A stretch of 64,000 bases of DNA from Phlebotomus papatasi. Taxonomy: Eukaryota > Arthropoda > Insecta > Diptera > Psychodidae. The notes under the pieces are model-generated. The model searched no databases. It worked only from the letters and a program-made list of their open reading frames with translations, and was not told where the DNA came from. Both the position numbers and the translations under genes were made by a program. Positions 46,841 to 58,199 of the stretch are shown here, piece by piece. Location of the stretch: the NCBI RefSeq assembly GCF_024763615.1, contig NW_026604456.1:239557-303556 (forward strand), in the 5' to 3' direction. Each line of letters begins with the position of its first letter. Position 1 is the stretch's first letter.

Positions 46841-48650
46841 TAAGCAAAATTGAATGAGAATTTCATAAGTGTTTGAAAATCTTTAAAGTTGATTATCTCG
46901 AATAGTACGGGATAGAGGGGTCTCAAATTATGCACCCATTTAGAGCCCCCCTGAGGCTAGATTTGTGCAAATTTTCAATTGAAAATAAGCAAAATTGAAT
47001 GAGAGTTTCATAAGTGTTTGAAAATCTTTAAAGTTGATTATCTCGAATAGTACGGGATAGAGGGATCTCAAATTATGCACCCATTTAGAGCCCCCCTGAG
47101 GCTAGATTTGTGCAAAATTTCAATTGAAAACAAACAAAATTGAATGAGAATTTAATAAGTGTTTGAAAATCTTTAAAGTTGATTATCTCGAATAGTACGG
47201 GATAGAGGGGTCTCAAATTATGCACCCATTTAGAGCCCCCCTGAGGCTAGATTTGTGCAAAATTTCAATTGAAAATAAGCAAAATTGAATGAGAATTTCA
47301 TAAGTGTTTGAAAATCTTTAAAGTTGATTATCTCGAATAGTACGGGATAGAGGGGTCTCAAATTATGCACCCATTTAGAGCCCCCCTGAGGCTAGATTTG
47401 TGCAAATTTTCAATTGAAAATAAGCAAAATTGAATGAGAATTTCATAAGTGTTTGAAAATCTTTAAAGTTGATTATCTCGAATAGTACGGGATAGAGGGG
47501 TCTCAAATTATGCACCCATTTAGAGCCCCCACTTGAGGCTAGATTTGTGCAAAATTTCAATTGAAAATAAGCAAAATTGAATGAGAATTTCATAAGTGTT
47601 TGAAAATCTTTAAAGTTGATTATCTCGAATAGTACGGGATAGAGGGGTCTCAAATTATGCACCCATTTAGAGCCCCCCCTTGAGGCTAGATTTGTGCAAA
47701 ATTTCAATTGAAAATAAGCAAAATTGAATGAGAATTTCATAAGTGTTTGAAATTCTTTAAAGTTGATTATCTCGAATAGTACGGGATAGAGGGGTCTCAA
47801 ATTATGCACCCATTTAGAGCCCCCCTGAGGCTAGATTTGTGCAAAATTTCAATTGAAAATAAGCAAAATTGAATGAGAATTTCATAAGTGTTTAAAAATC
47901 TTTAAAGTTGATTATCTCGAATAGTACGGGATAGAGGGGTCTCAAATTATGCACCCATATAGAGCCCCCCTGAGGCTAGATTTGTGCAAAATTTCAATTG
48001 AAAATAAGCAAAATTGAATGAGAATTTCATAAGTGTTTGAAAATCTTTAAAGTTGATTATCTCGAATAGTACGGGATAGAGGGGTCTCAAATTATGCACC
48101 CATTTAGAGCCCCCCTGAGGCTAGATTTGTGCAAAATTTCAATTGAAAATAAGCAAAATTGAATGAGAATTTCATAAGTGTTTGAAAATCTTTAAAGTTG
48201 ATTATCTCGAATAGTACGGGATAGAGGGGTCTCAAACTATGCACCCATTTAGAGCCCCCCTGAGGCTAGATTTGTGCAAAATTTCAATTGAAAATAAGCA
48301 AAATTAAATGAGAATTTCATAAGTGTTTGAAAATTTTTAAAGTTGATTATCTCGAATAGTACGGGATAGAGGGGTCTCAAATTATGCACCCATTTAGAGC
48401 CCCCCTGAGGCTAGATTTGTGCAAAATTTCAATTGAAAATAAGCAAAATTTCAATTGAAAATAAGCAAGATTTGTGCAAATTTTCAATTGAAAATAAGCA
48501 AAATTGAATGAGAATTTCATAAGTGTTTGAAAATCTTTAAAGTTGATTATCTCGAATAGTACGGGATAGAGGGGTCTCAAATTATGCACCCATTTAAAGC
48601 CCCCCTGAGGCTAGATTTGTGCAAAATTTCAATTGAAAATAAGCAAAATT
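46841..48650 (+). repeat. transition satellite segment
   Basis: Ordinary monomers with a partial D-type marker (gagagtttc near 47002) and two successive monomers that are 147 bp instead of 145, through cccccacttgagg near 47524 and a seven-C plus T run near 47673. Near 48468 a tail unit is fused to agatttgtgc, giving a repeated short tail. The unique variant catttaaagc near 48591 marks the right side. No gene was seen. Confidence 0.7.
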
Positions 48651-51440
48651 GAATGAGAATTTCATAAGTGTTTGAAAATCTTTAAAGTTGATTATCTCGA
48701 ATAGTACGGGATAGAGGGGTCTCAAATTATGCACCCATATAGAGCCCCCCTGAGGCTAGATTTGTGCAAAATTTCAATTGAAAATAAGCAAAATTGAATG
48801 AGAATTTCATAAGTGTTTGAAAATCTTTAAAGTTGATTATCTCGAATAGTACGGGATAGAGGGGTCTCAAATTATGCACCCATTTAGAGCCCCCCTTGAG
48901 GCTAGATTTGTGCAAAATTTCAATTGAAAATAAGCAAAATTGAATGAGAATTTCATAAGTGTTTGAAAATCTTTAAAGTTGATTATCTCGAATAGTACGG
49001 GATAGAGGGGTCTCAAATTATGCACCCATTTAGAGCCCCCCTGAGGCTAGATTTGTGCAAAATTTCAATTGAAAATAAGCAAAATTGAATGAGAATTTCA
49101 TAAGTGTTTGAAAATCTTTAAAGTTGATTATCTCGAATAGTACGGGATAGATGGGTCTCAAATTATGCACCCATATAGAGCCCCCCTGAGGCTAGATTTG
49201 TGCAAAATTTCAATTGAAAATAAGCAAAATTGAATGAGAATTTCATAAGTGTTTGAAAATCTTTAAAGTTGATTATCTCGAATAGTACGGGATAGAGGGG
49301 TCTCAAATTATGCACCCATTTAGAGCCCCCCTGAGGCTAGATTTGTGCAAAATTTCAATTGAAAATAAGCAAAATTGAATGAGAATTTCATAAGTGTTTG
49401 AAAATCTTTAAAGTTGATTATCTCGAATAGTACGGGATAGAGGGATCTCAAATTATGCACCCATTTAGAGCCCCCCTGAGGCTAGATTTGTGCAAAATTT
49501 CAATTGAAAACAAACAAAATTGAATGAGAATTTAATAAGTGTTTGAAAATCTTTAAAGTTGATTATCTCGAATAGTACGGGATAGAGGGGTCTCAAATTA
49601 TGCACCCATTTAGAGCCCCCCTGAGGCTAGATTTGTGCAAAATTTCAATTGAAAATAAGCAAAATTTCAATTGAAAATAAGCAAAATTGAATGAGAATTT
49701 CATAAGTGTTTGAAAATCTTTAAAGTTGATTATCTCGAATAGTACGGGATAGAGGGGTCTCAAATTATGCACCCATTTAGAGCCCTTCTGAGGCTAGATT
49801 TGTGCAAAATTTCAATTGAAAATAAGCAAAATTGAATGAGAATTTCATAAGTGTTTGAAAATCTTTAAAGTTGATTATCTCGAATAGTACGGGATAGAGG
49901 GATCTCAAACTATGCACCCATTTAGAGCCCCCCTGAGGCTAGATTTGTGCAAAATTTCAATTGAAAATAAGCAAAATTAAATGAGAATTTCATAAGTGTT
50001 TGAAAATTTTTAAAGTTGATTATCTCGAATAGTACGGGATAGAGGGGTCTCAAATTATGCACCCATTTAGAGCCCCCCTGAGGCTAGATTTGTGCAAAAT
50101 TTCAATTGAAAATAAGCAAAATTTCAATTGAAAATAAGCAAAATTTCAATTGAAAATAAGCAAAATTGAATGAGAATTTCATAAGTGTTTGAAAATCTTT
50201 AAAGTTGATTATCTCGAATAGTACGGGATAGAGGGGTCTCAAATTATGCACCCATTTAGAGCCCCCCTGAGGCTAGATTTGTGCAAAATTTCAATTGAAA
50301 ATAAGCAAAATTGAATGAGAATTTCATAAGTGTTTAAAAATCTTTAAAGTTGATTATCTCGAATAGTACGGGATAGAGGGGTCTCAAATTATGCACCCAT
50401 ATAGAGCCCCCCTGAGGCTAGATTTGTGCAAATTTTCAATTGAAAATAAGCAAAATTGAATGAGAATTTCATAAGTGTTTGAAAATCTTTAAAGTTGATT
50501 ATCTCGAATAGTACGGGATAGAGGGGTCTCAAATTATACACCCATTTAGAGCCCCCCTGAGGCTAGATTTGTGCAAAATTTCAATTGAAAATAAGCAAAA
50601 TTGAATGAGAATTTCATAAGTGTTTGAAAATCTTTAAAGTTGATTATCTCGAACAGTACGGGATAGAGGGGTCTCAAACTATGCACCCATTTAGAGCCCC
50701 CCTGAGGCTAGATTTGTGCAAAATTTCAATTGAAAATAAGCAAAATTAAATGAGAATTTCATAAGTGTTTGAAAATCTTTAAAGTTGATTATCTCGAATA
50801 GTACGGGATAGAGGGGTCTCAAATTATGCACCCATTTAGAGCCCCCCTGAGGCTAGATTTGTGCAAAATTTCAATTGAAAATAAGCAAAATTGAATGAGA
50901 ATTTCATAAGTGTTTAAAAATCTTTAAAGTTGATTATCTCGAATAGTACGGGATAGAGGGGTCTCAAATTATGCACCCATATAGAGCCCCCCTGAGGCTA
51001 GATTTGTGCAAATTTTCAATTGAAAATAAGCAAAATTGAATGAGAATTTCATAAGTGTTTGAAAATCTTTAAAGTTGATTATCTCGAATAGTACGGGATA
51101 GAGGGGTCTCAAATTATACACCCATTTAGAGCCCCCCTGAGGCTAGATTTGTGCAAAATTTCAATTGAAAATAAGCAAAATTGAATGAGAATTTCATAAG
51201 TGTTTGAAAATCTTTAAAGTTGATTATCTCGAACAGTACGGGATAGAGGGGTCTCAAACTATGCACCCATTTAGAGCCCCCCTGAGGCTAGATTTGTGCA
51301 AAATTTCAATTGAAAATAAGCAAAATTAAATGAGAATTTCATAAGTGTTTGAAAATTTTTAAAGTTGATTATCTCGAATAGTACGGGATAGAGGGGTCTC
51401 AAATTATGCACCCATTTAGAGCCCCCCTGAGGCTAGATTT

Positions 51441-51800
51441 GAGCAAAATTTCAATTGAAAATAACAATTGAAAATAAGCAAAATTGAATGAGAATTTCAT
51501 AAGTGTTTGAAAATTTTTAAAGTTGATTATCTCGAATAGTACGGGATAGAGGGGTCTCAAATTATGCACCCATTTAGAGCCCCCCTGAGGCTAGATTTGT
51601 GCAAAATTTCAATTGAAAATAAGCAAACGGGATAGAGCTAGAAAATTTTCAATTGGCAAAATTGAATGAGAATTTCATAAGTGTTTGTCGGGATAGAGGG
51701 GTCTCTCAAATGAGGCTAGATGCAATTGAAAATAACCATAAGTGTTTGCAAAATTGAATGAGAATTTCATAAGTGTTTGAAAATCTTTAAAGTTGCAAAA
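51441..51800 (+). other. rearranged satellite patch
   Basis: A tail with gatttgagc and ataacaattg (51441-51480) is followed by one normal monomer. From about 51627 there is a patchwork: gcaaacgggatagagctag, gtgtttgtcgggatagagg, tctctcaaatgaggctagatgc and aaaataaccataagtg. Normal repeat resumes near 51800. The pieces are all satellite in the same orientation but not in order. Compared with 5.7-6.0 kb the patch adds 330 bp. Confidence 0.85.
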
Positions 51801-54289
51801 TTTCAATTGAAAATAAGCAAAATTTCAATTGAAAATAAGCAAAATTGAATGAGAATTTCATAAGTGTTTGAAAATCTTTAAAGTTGATTATCTCGAATAG
51901 TACGGGATAGAGGGGTCTCAAATTATGCACCCATTTAGAGCCCCCCTGAGGCTAGATTTGTGCAAAATTTCAATTGAAAATAAGCAAAATTGAATGAGAA
52001 TTTCATAAGTGTTTGAAAATTTTTAAAGTTGATTATCTCGAATAGTACGGGATAGAGGGGTCTCAAATTATGCACCCAATTAGAGCCCCCCTGAGGCTAG
52101 ATTTGTGCAAAATTTCAATTGAAAATAAGCAAAATTGAATGAGAATTTCATAAGTGTTTGAAAATTTTTAAAGTTGATTATCTCGAATAGTACGGGATAG
52201 AGGGGTCTCAAATTATGCACCCATTTAGAGCCCCCCTGAGGCTAGATTTGTGCAAAATTTCAATTGAAAATAAGCAAAATTGAATGAGAATTTCATAAGT
52301 GTTTGAAAATCTTTAAAGTTGATTATCTCGAATAGTACGGGATAGAGGGGTCTCAAACTATGCACCCATTTAGAGCCCCCCTGAGGCTAGATTTGTGCAA
52401 AATTTCAATTGAAAATATGCAAAATTGAATGAGAATTTCATAAGTGTTTGAAAATCTTTAAAGTTGATTATCTCGAATAGTACGGGATAGAGGGGTCTCA
52501 AACTATGCACCCATTTAGAGCCCCCCTGAGGCTAGATTTGTGCAAAATTTCAATTGAAAATAAGCAAAATTGAATGAGAATTTCATAAGTGTTTGAAAAT
52601 CTTTAAAGTTGATTATCTCGAATAGTACGGGATAGAGGGGTCTCAAATTATGCACCCATTTAGAGCCCCCCTGAGGCTAGATTTGTGCAAAATTTCAATT
52701 GAAAATAAGCAAAATTGAATGAGAATTTCATAAGTGTTTGAAAATCTTTAAAGTTGATTATCTCGAATAGTACGGGATAGAGGGGTCTCAAATTATGCAC
52801 CCATTTAGAGCCCCCCTTGAGGCTAGATTTGTGCAAAATTTCAATTGAAAATAAGCAAAATTGAATGAGAATTTCATAAGTGTTTGAAAATCTTTAAAGT
52901 TGATTATCTCTAATAGTACGGGATAGAGGGGTCTCAAATTATGCACCCATTTAGAGCCCCCCTGAGGCTAGATTTGTGCAAAATTTCAATTGAAAATAAG
53001 CAAAATTGAATGAGAATTTCATAAGTGTTTAAAAATCTTTAAAGTTGATTATCTCGAATAGTACGGGATAGAGGGGTCTCAAATTATGCACCCATATAGA
53101 GCCCCCCTGAGGCTAGATTTGTGCAAATTTTCAATTGAAAATAAGCAAAATTGAATGAGAATTTCATAAGTGTTTGAAAATCTTTAAAGTTGATTATCTC
53201 GAATAGTACGGGATAGAGGGGTCTCAAATTATGCACCCATTTAGAGCCCCCCTGAGGCTAGATTTGTGCAAAATTTCAATTGAAAATAAGCAAAATTGAA
53301 TGAGAATTTCATAAGTGTTTGAAAATCTTTAAAGTTGATTATCTCGAATAGTACGGGATAGAGGGATCTCAAATTATGCACCCATTTAGAGCCCCCCTGA
53401 GGCTAGATTTGTGCAAAATTTCAATTGAAAACAAACAAAATTGAATGAGAATTTAATAAGTGTTTGAAAATCTTTAAAGTTGATTATCTCGAATAGTACG
53501 GGATAGAGGGGTCTCAAATTATGCACCCATTTAGAGCCCCCCTGAGGCTAGATTTGTGCAAAATTTCAATTGAAAATAAGCAAAATTAAATGAGAATTTC
53601 ATAAGTGTTTGAAAATTTTTAAAGTTGATTATCTCGAATAGTACGGGATAGAGGGGTCTCAAATTATGCACCCATTTAGAGCCCCCCTGAGGCTAGATTT
53701 GTGCAAAATTTCAATTGAAAATAAGCAAAATTTCAATTGAAAATAAGCAAAATTGAATGAGAATTTCATAAGTGTTTGAAAATCTTTAAAGTTGATTATC
53801 TCGAATAGTACGGGATAGAGGGATCTCAAACTATGCACCCATTTAGAGCCCCCCTGAGGCTAGATTTGTGCAAATTTTCAATTGAAAATAAGCAAAATTG
53901 AATGAGAATTTCATAAGTGTTTGAAAATCTTTAAAGTTGATTATCTCGAATAGTACGGGATAGAGGGGTCTCAAATTATGCACCCATTTAGAGCCCCCCT
54001 GAGGCTAGATTTGTGCAAAATTTCAATTGAAAATAAGCAAAATTGAATGAGAATTTCATAAGTGTTTGAAAATCTTTAAAGTTGATTATCTCGAATAGTA
54101 CGGGATAGAGGGATCTCAAATTATGCACCCATTTAGAGCCCCCCTGAGGCTAGATTTGTGCAAAATTTCAATTGAAAACAAACAAAATTGAATGAGAATT
54201 TAATAAGTGTTTGAAAATCTTTAAAGTTGATTATCTCGAATAGTACGGGATAGAGGGGTCTCAAATTATGCACCCATTTAGAGCCCCCC

Positions 54290-54305
54290 TGAGGCTAGTA
54301 CGGGA
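54290..54305 (+). other. out-of-register duplication junction
   Basis: Here gaggctag, normally followed by atttgtgc, runs straight into tagtacggga from the centre of a monomer, sharing the three bases tag (54296-54298). An extra a follows (gggaatag). Downstream sequence repeats that after 52333 at an offset of 1963-1964 bp, for example ctctaat at 52908 and 54872. This looks like a tandem duplication of 52.33-54.30 kb sealed through 3-bp microhomology. Confidence 0.85.
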
Positions 54306-57300
54306 ATAGAGGGGTCTCAAACTATGCACCCATTTAGAGCCCCCCTGAGGCTAGATTTGTGCAAAATTTCAATTGAAAATAAGCAAAATTGAATGAGAAT
54401 TTCATAAGTGTTTGAAAATCTTTAAAGTTGATTATCTCGAATAGTACGGGATAGAGGGGTCTCAAACTATGCACCCATTTAGAGCCCCCCTGAGGCTAGA
54501 TTTGTGCAAAATTTCAATTGAAAATAAGCAAAATTGAATGAGAATTTCATAAGTGTTTGAAAATCTTTAAAGTTGATTATCTCGAATAGTACGGGATAGA
54601 GGGGTCTCAAATTATGCACCCATTTAGAGCCCCCCTGAGGCTAGATTTGTGCAAAATTTCAATTGAAAATAAGCAAAATTGAATGAGAATTTCATAAGTG
54701 TTTGAAAATCTTTAAAGTTGATTATCTCGAATAGTACGGGATAGAGGGGTCTCAAATTATGCACCCATTTAGAGCCCCCCTTGAGGCTAGATTTGTGCAA
54801 AATTTCAATTGAAAATAAGCAAAATTGAATGAGAATTTCATAAGTGTTTGAAAATCTTTAAAGTTGATTATCTCTAATAGTACGGGATAGAGGGGTCTCA
54901 AATTATGCACCCATTTAGAGCCCCCCTGAGGCTAGATTTGTGCAAAATTTCAATTGAAAATAAGCAAAATTGAATGAGAATTTCATAAGTGTTTAAAAAT
55001 CTTTAAAGTTGATTATCTCGAATAGTACGGGATAGAGGGGTCTCAAATTATGCACCCATATAGAGCCCCCCTGAGGCTAGATTTGTGCAAATTTTCAATT
55101 GAAAATAAGCAAAATTGAATGAGAATTTCATAAGTGTTTGAAAATCTTTAAAGTTGATTATCTCGAATAGTACGGGATAGAGGGGTCTCAAATTATGCAC
55201 CCATTTAGAGCCCCCCTGAGGCTAGATTTGTGCAAAATTTCAATTGAAAATAAGCAAAATTGAATGAGAATTTCATAAGTGTTTGAAAATCTTTAAAGTT
55301 GATTATCTCGAATAGTACGGGATAGAGGGATCTCAAATTATGCACCCATTTAGAGCCCCCCTGAGGCTAGATTTGTGCAAAATTTCAATTGAAAACAAAC
55401 AAAATTGAATGAGAATTTAATAAGTGTTTGAAAATCTTTAAAGTTGATTATCTCGAATAGTACGGGATAGAGGGGTCTCAAATTATGCACCCATTTAGAG
55501 CCCCCCTGAGGCTAGATTTGTGCAAAATTTCAATTGAAAATAAGCAAAATTTCAATTGAAAATAAGCAAAATTGAATGAGAATTTCATAAGTGTTTGAAA
55601 ATCTTTAAAGTTGATTATCTCGAATAGTACGGGATAGAGGGATCTCAAACTATGCACCCATTTAGAGCCCCCCTGAGGCTAGATTTGTGCAAATTTTCAA
55701 TTGAAAATAAGCAAAATTGAATGAGAATTTCATAAGTGTTTGAAAATCTTTAAAGTTGATTATCTCGAATAGTACGGGATAGAGGGGTCTCAAATTATGC
55801 ACCCATTTAGAGCCCCCCTGAGGCTAGATTTGTGCAAAATTTCAATTGAAAATAAGCAAAATTGAATGAGAATTTCATAAGTGTTTGAAAATCTTTAAAG
55901 TTGATTATCTCGAATAGTACGGGATAGAGGGATCTCAAATTATGCACCCATTTAGAGCCCCCCTGAGGCTAGATTTGTGCAAAATTTCAATTGAAAACAA
56001 ACAAAATTGAATGAGAATTTAATAAGTGTTTGAAAATCTTTAAAGTTGATTATCTCGAATAGTACGGGATAGAGGGGTCTCAAATTATGCACCCATTTAG
56101 AGCCCCCCTGAGGCTAGATTTGTGCAAAATTTCAATTGAAAATAAGCAAAATTTCAATTGAAAATAAGCAAAATTGAATGAGAATTTCATAAGTGTTTGA
56201 AAATCTTTAAAGTTGATTATCTCGAATAGTACGGGATAGAGGGGTCTCAAATTATGCACCCATTTAGAGCCCCCCTGAGGCTAGATTTGTGCAAAATTTC
56301 AATTGAAAATAAGCAAAATTGAATGAGAATTTCATAAGTGTTTGAAAATCTTTAAAGTTGATTATCTCGAATAGTACGGGATAGAGGGGTCTCAAATTAT
56401 GCACCCATTTAGAGCCCCCCTGAGGCTAGATTTGTGCAAAATTTCAATTGAAAATAAGCAAAATTAAATGAGAATTTCATAAGTGTTTGAAAATCTTTAA
56501 AGTTGATTATCTCGAATAGTACGGGATAGAGGGGTCTCAAATTATGCACCCATTTAGAGCCCCCCTTGAGGCTAGATTTGTGCAAAATTTCAATTGAAAA
56601 TAAGCAAAATTTCAATTGAAAATAAGCAAAATTGAATGAGAATTTCATAAGTGTTTGAAAATCTTTAAAGTTGATTATCTCGAATAGTACGGGATAGAGG
56701 GGTCTCAAATTATGCACCCATTTAGAGCCCCCCTGAGGCTAGATTTGTGCAAAATTTCAATTGAAAATAAGCAAAATTGAATGAGAATTTCATAAGTGTT
56801 TGAAAATCTTTAAAGTTGATTATCTCGAATAGTACGGGATAGAGGGATCTCAAACTATGCACCCATTTAGAGCCCCCCTGAGGCTAGATTTGTGCAAAAT
56901 TTCAATTGAAAATAAGCAAAATTAAATGAGAATTTCATAAGTGTTTGAAAATCTTTAAAGTTGATTATCTCTAATAGTACGGGATAGAGGGGTCTCAAAT
57001 TATGCACCCATTTAGAGCCCCCGTGAGGCTAGATTTGTGCAAAATTTCAATTGAAAATAAGCAAAATTGAATGAGAATTTCATAAGTGTTTGAAAATCTT
57101 TAAAGTTGATTATCTCGAATAGTACGGGATAGAGGGGTCTCAAATTATGCACCCATTTAGAGCCCCCCTTGAGGCTAGATTTGTGCAAAATTTCAATTGA
57201 AAATAAGCAAAATTTCAATTGAAAATAAGCAAAATTGAATGAGAATTTCATAAGTGTTTGAAAATCTTTAAAGTTGATTATCTCGAATAGTACGGGATAG

Positions 57301-57850
57301 AGGGGTCTCAAATTATGCACCCATTTAGAGCCCCCCTGAGGCTAGATTTGTGCAAAATTTCAATTGAAAATAAGCAAAATTGAATGAGAATTTCATAAGT
57401 GTTTGAAAATCTTTAAAGTTGATTATCTCGAATAGTACGGGATAGAGGGATCTCAAATTATGCACCCATTTAGAGCCCCCCTGAGGCTAGATTTGTGCAA
57501 AATTTCAATTGAAAACAAACAAAATTGAATGAGAATTTAATAAGTGTTTGAAAATCTTTAAAGTTGATTATCTCGAATAGTACGGGATAGAGGGGTCTCA
57601 AATTATGCACCCATTTAGAGCCCCCCTGAGGCTAGATTTGTGCAAAATTTCAATTGAAAATAAGCAAAATTTCAATTGAAAATAAGCAAAATTGAATGAG
57701 AATTTCATAAGTGTTTGAAAATCTTTAAAGTTGATTATCTCGAATAGTACGGGATAGAGGGATCTCAAACTATGCACCCATTTAGAGCCCCCCTGAGGCT
57801 AGATTTGTGCAAAATTTCAATTGAAAATAAGCAAAATTGAATGAGAATTT

Positions 57851-57884
57851 CATAAGTGTTTGAAAATCATAAGTGTTTGAAAAT
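57851..57884 (+). repeat. 17-bp tandem duplication
   Basis: The 17-mer cataagtgtttgaaaat occurs at 57851-57867 and again at 57868-57884, where normal monomers have one copy. It lies just upstream of another rearranged stretch. Confidence 0.9.
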
Positions 57885-57945
57885 CTTTAAAGTTGATTAT
57901 CTCGAATAGTACGGGATAGAGGGATCTCAAACTATGCACCCATTT

Positions 57946-58003
57946 AGATGAGCTAGGGCAAAATTTCTCAAATTATGCACCCATTTAGAGCACCCATTTA
58001 GAG
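57946..58003 (+). other. rearranged patch with 13-bp duplication
   Basis: After acccatttaga the sequence runs tgagctagggcaaaattt and then restarts at ctcaaattatgcaccc. It then has the 13-mer cacccatttagag twice (57978-57990 and 57991-58003). It marks the change from the B block to the fourth D copy. Confidence 0.8.
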
Positions 58004-58199
58004 CCCCCCTGAGGCTAGATTTGTGCAAAATTTCAATTGAAAACAAACAAAATTGAATGAGAATTTAATAAGTGTTTGAAAATCTTTAAAGTTGATTATC
58101 TCGAATAGTACGGGATAGAGGGGTCTCAAATTATGCACCCATTTAGAGCCCCCCTGAGGCTAGATTTGTGCAAAATTTCAATTGAAAATAAGCAAAATT

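Larger units (their letters stand above)
48651..57700 (+). repeat. B-type superblock, copy 2
   Basis: Long-range copy of about 2.94-9.7 kb (markers listed under copy 1). It differs by the rearranged patch at 51441-51800, a tandem duplication of about 1.96 kb joined at 54296, and loss of monomers at its right end. The 603-bp-spaced pairs at 56409 and 57012 correspond to 8547 and 9150. Confidence 0.8.
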
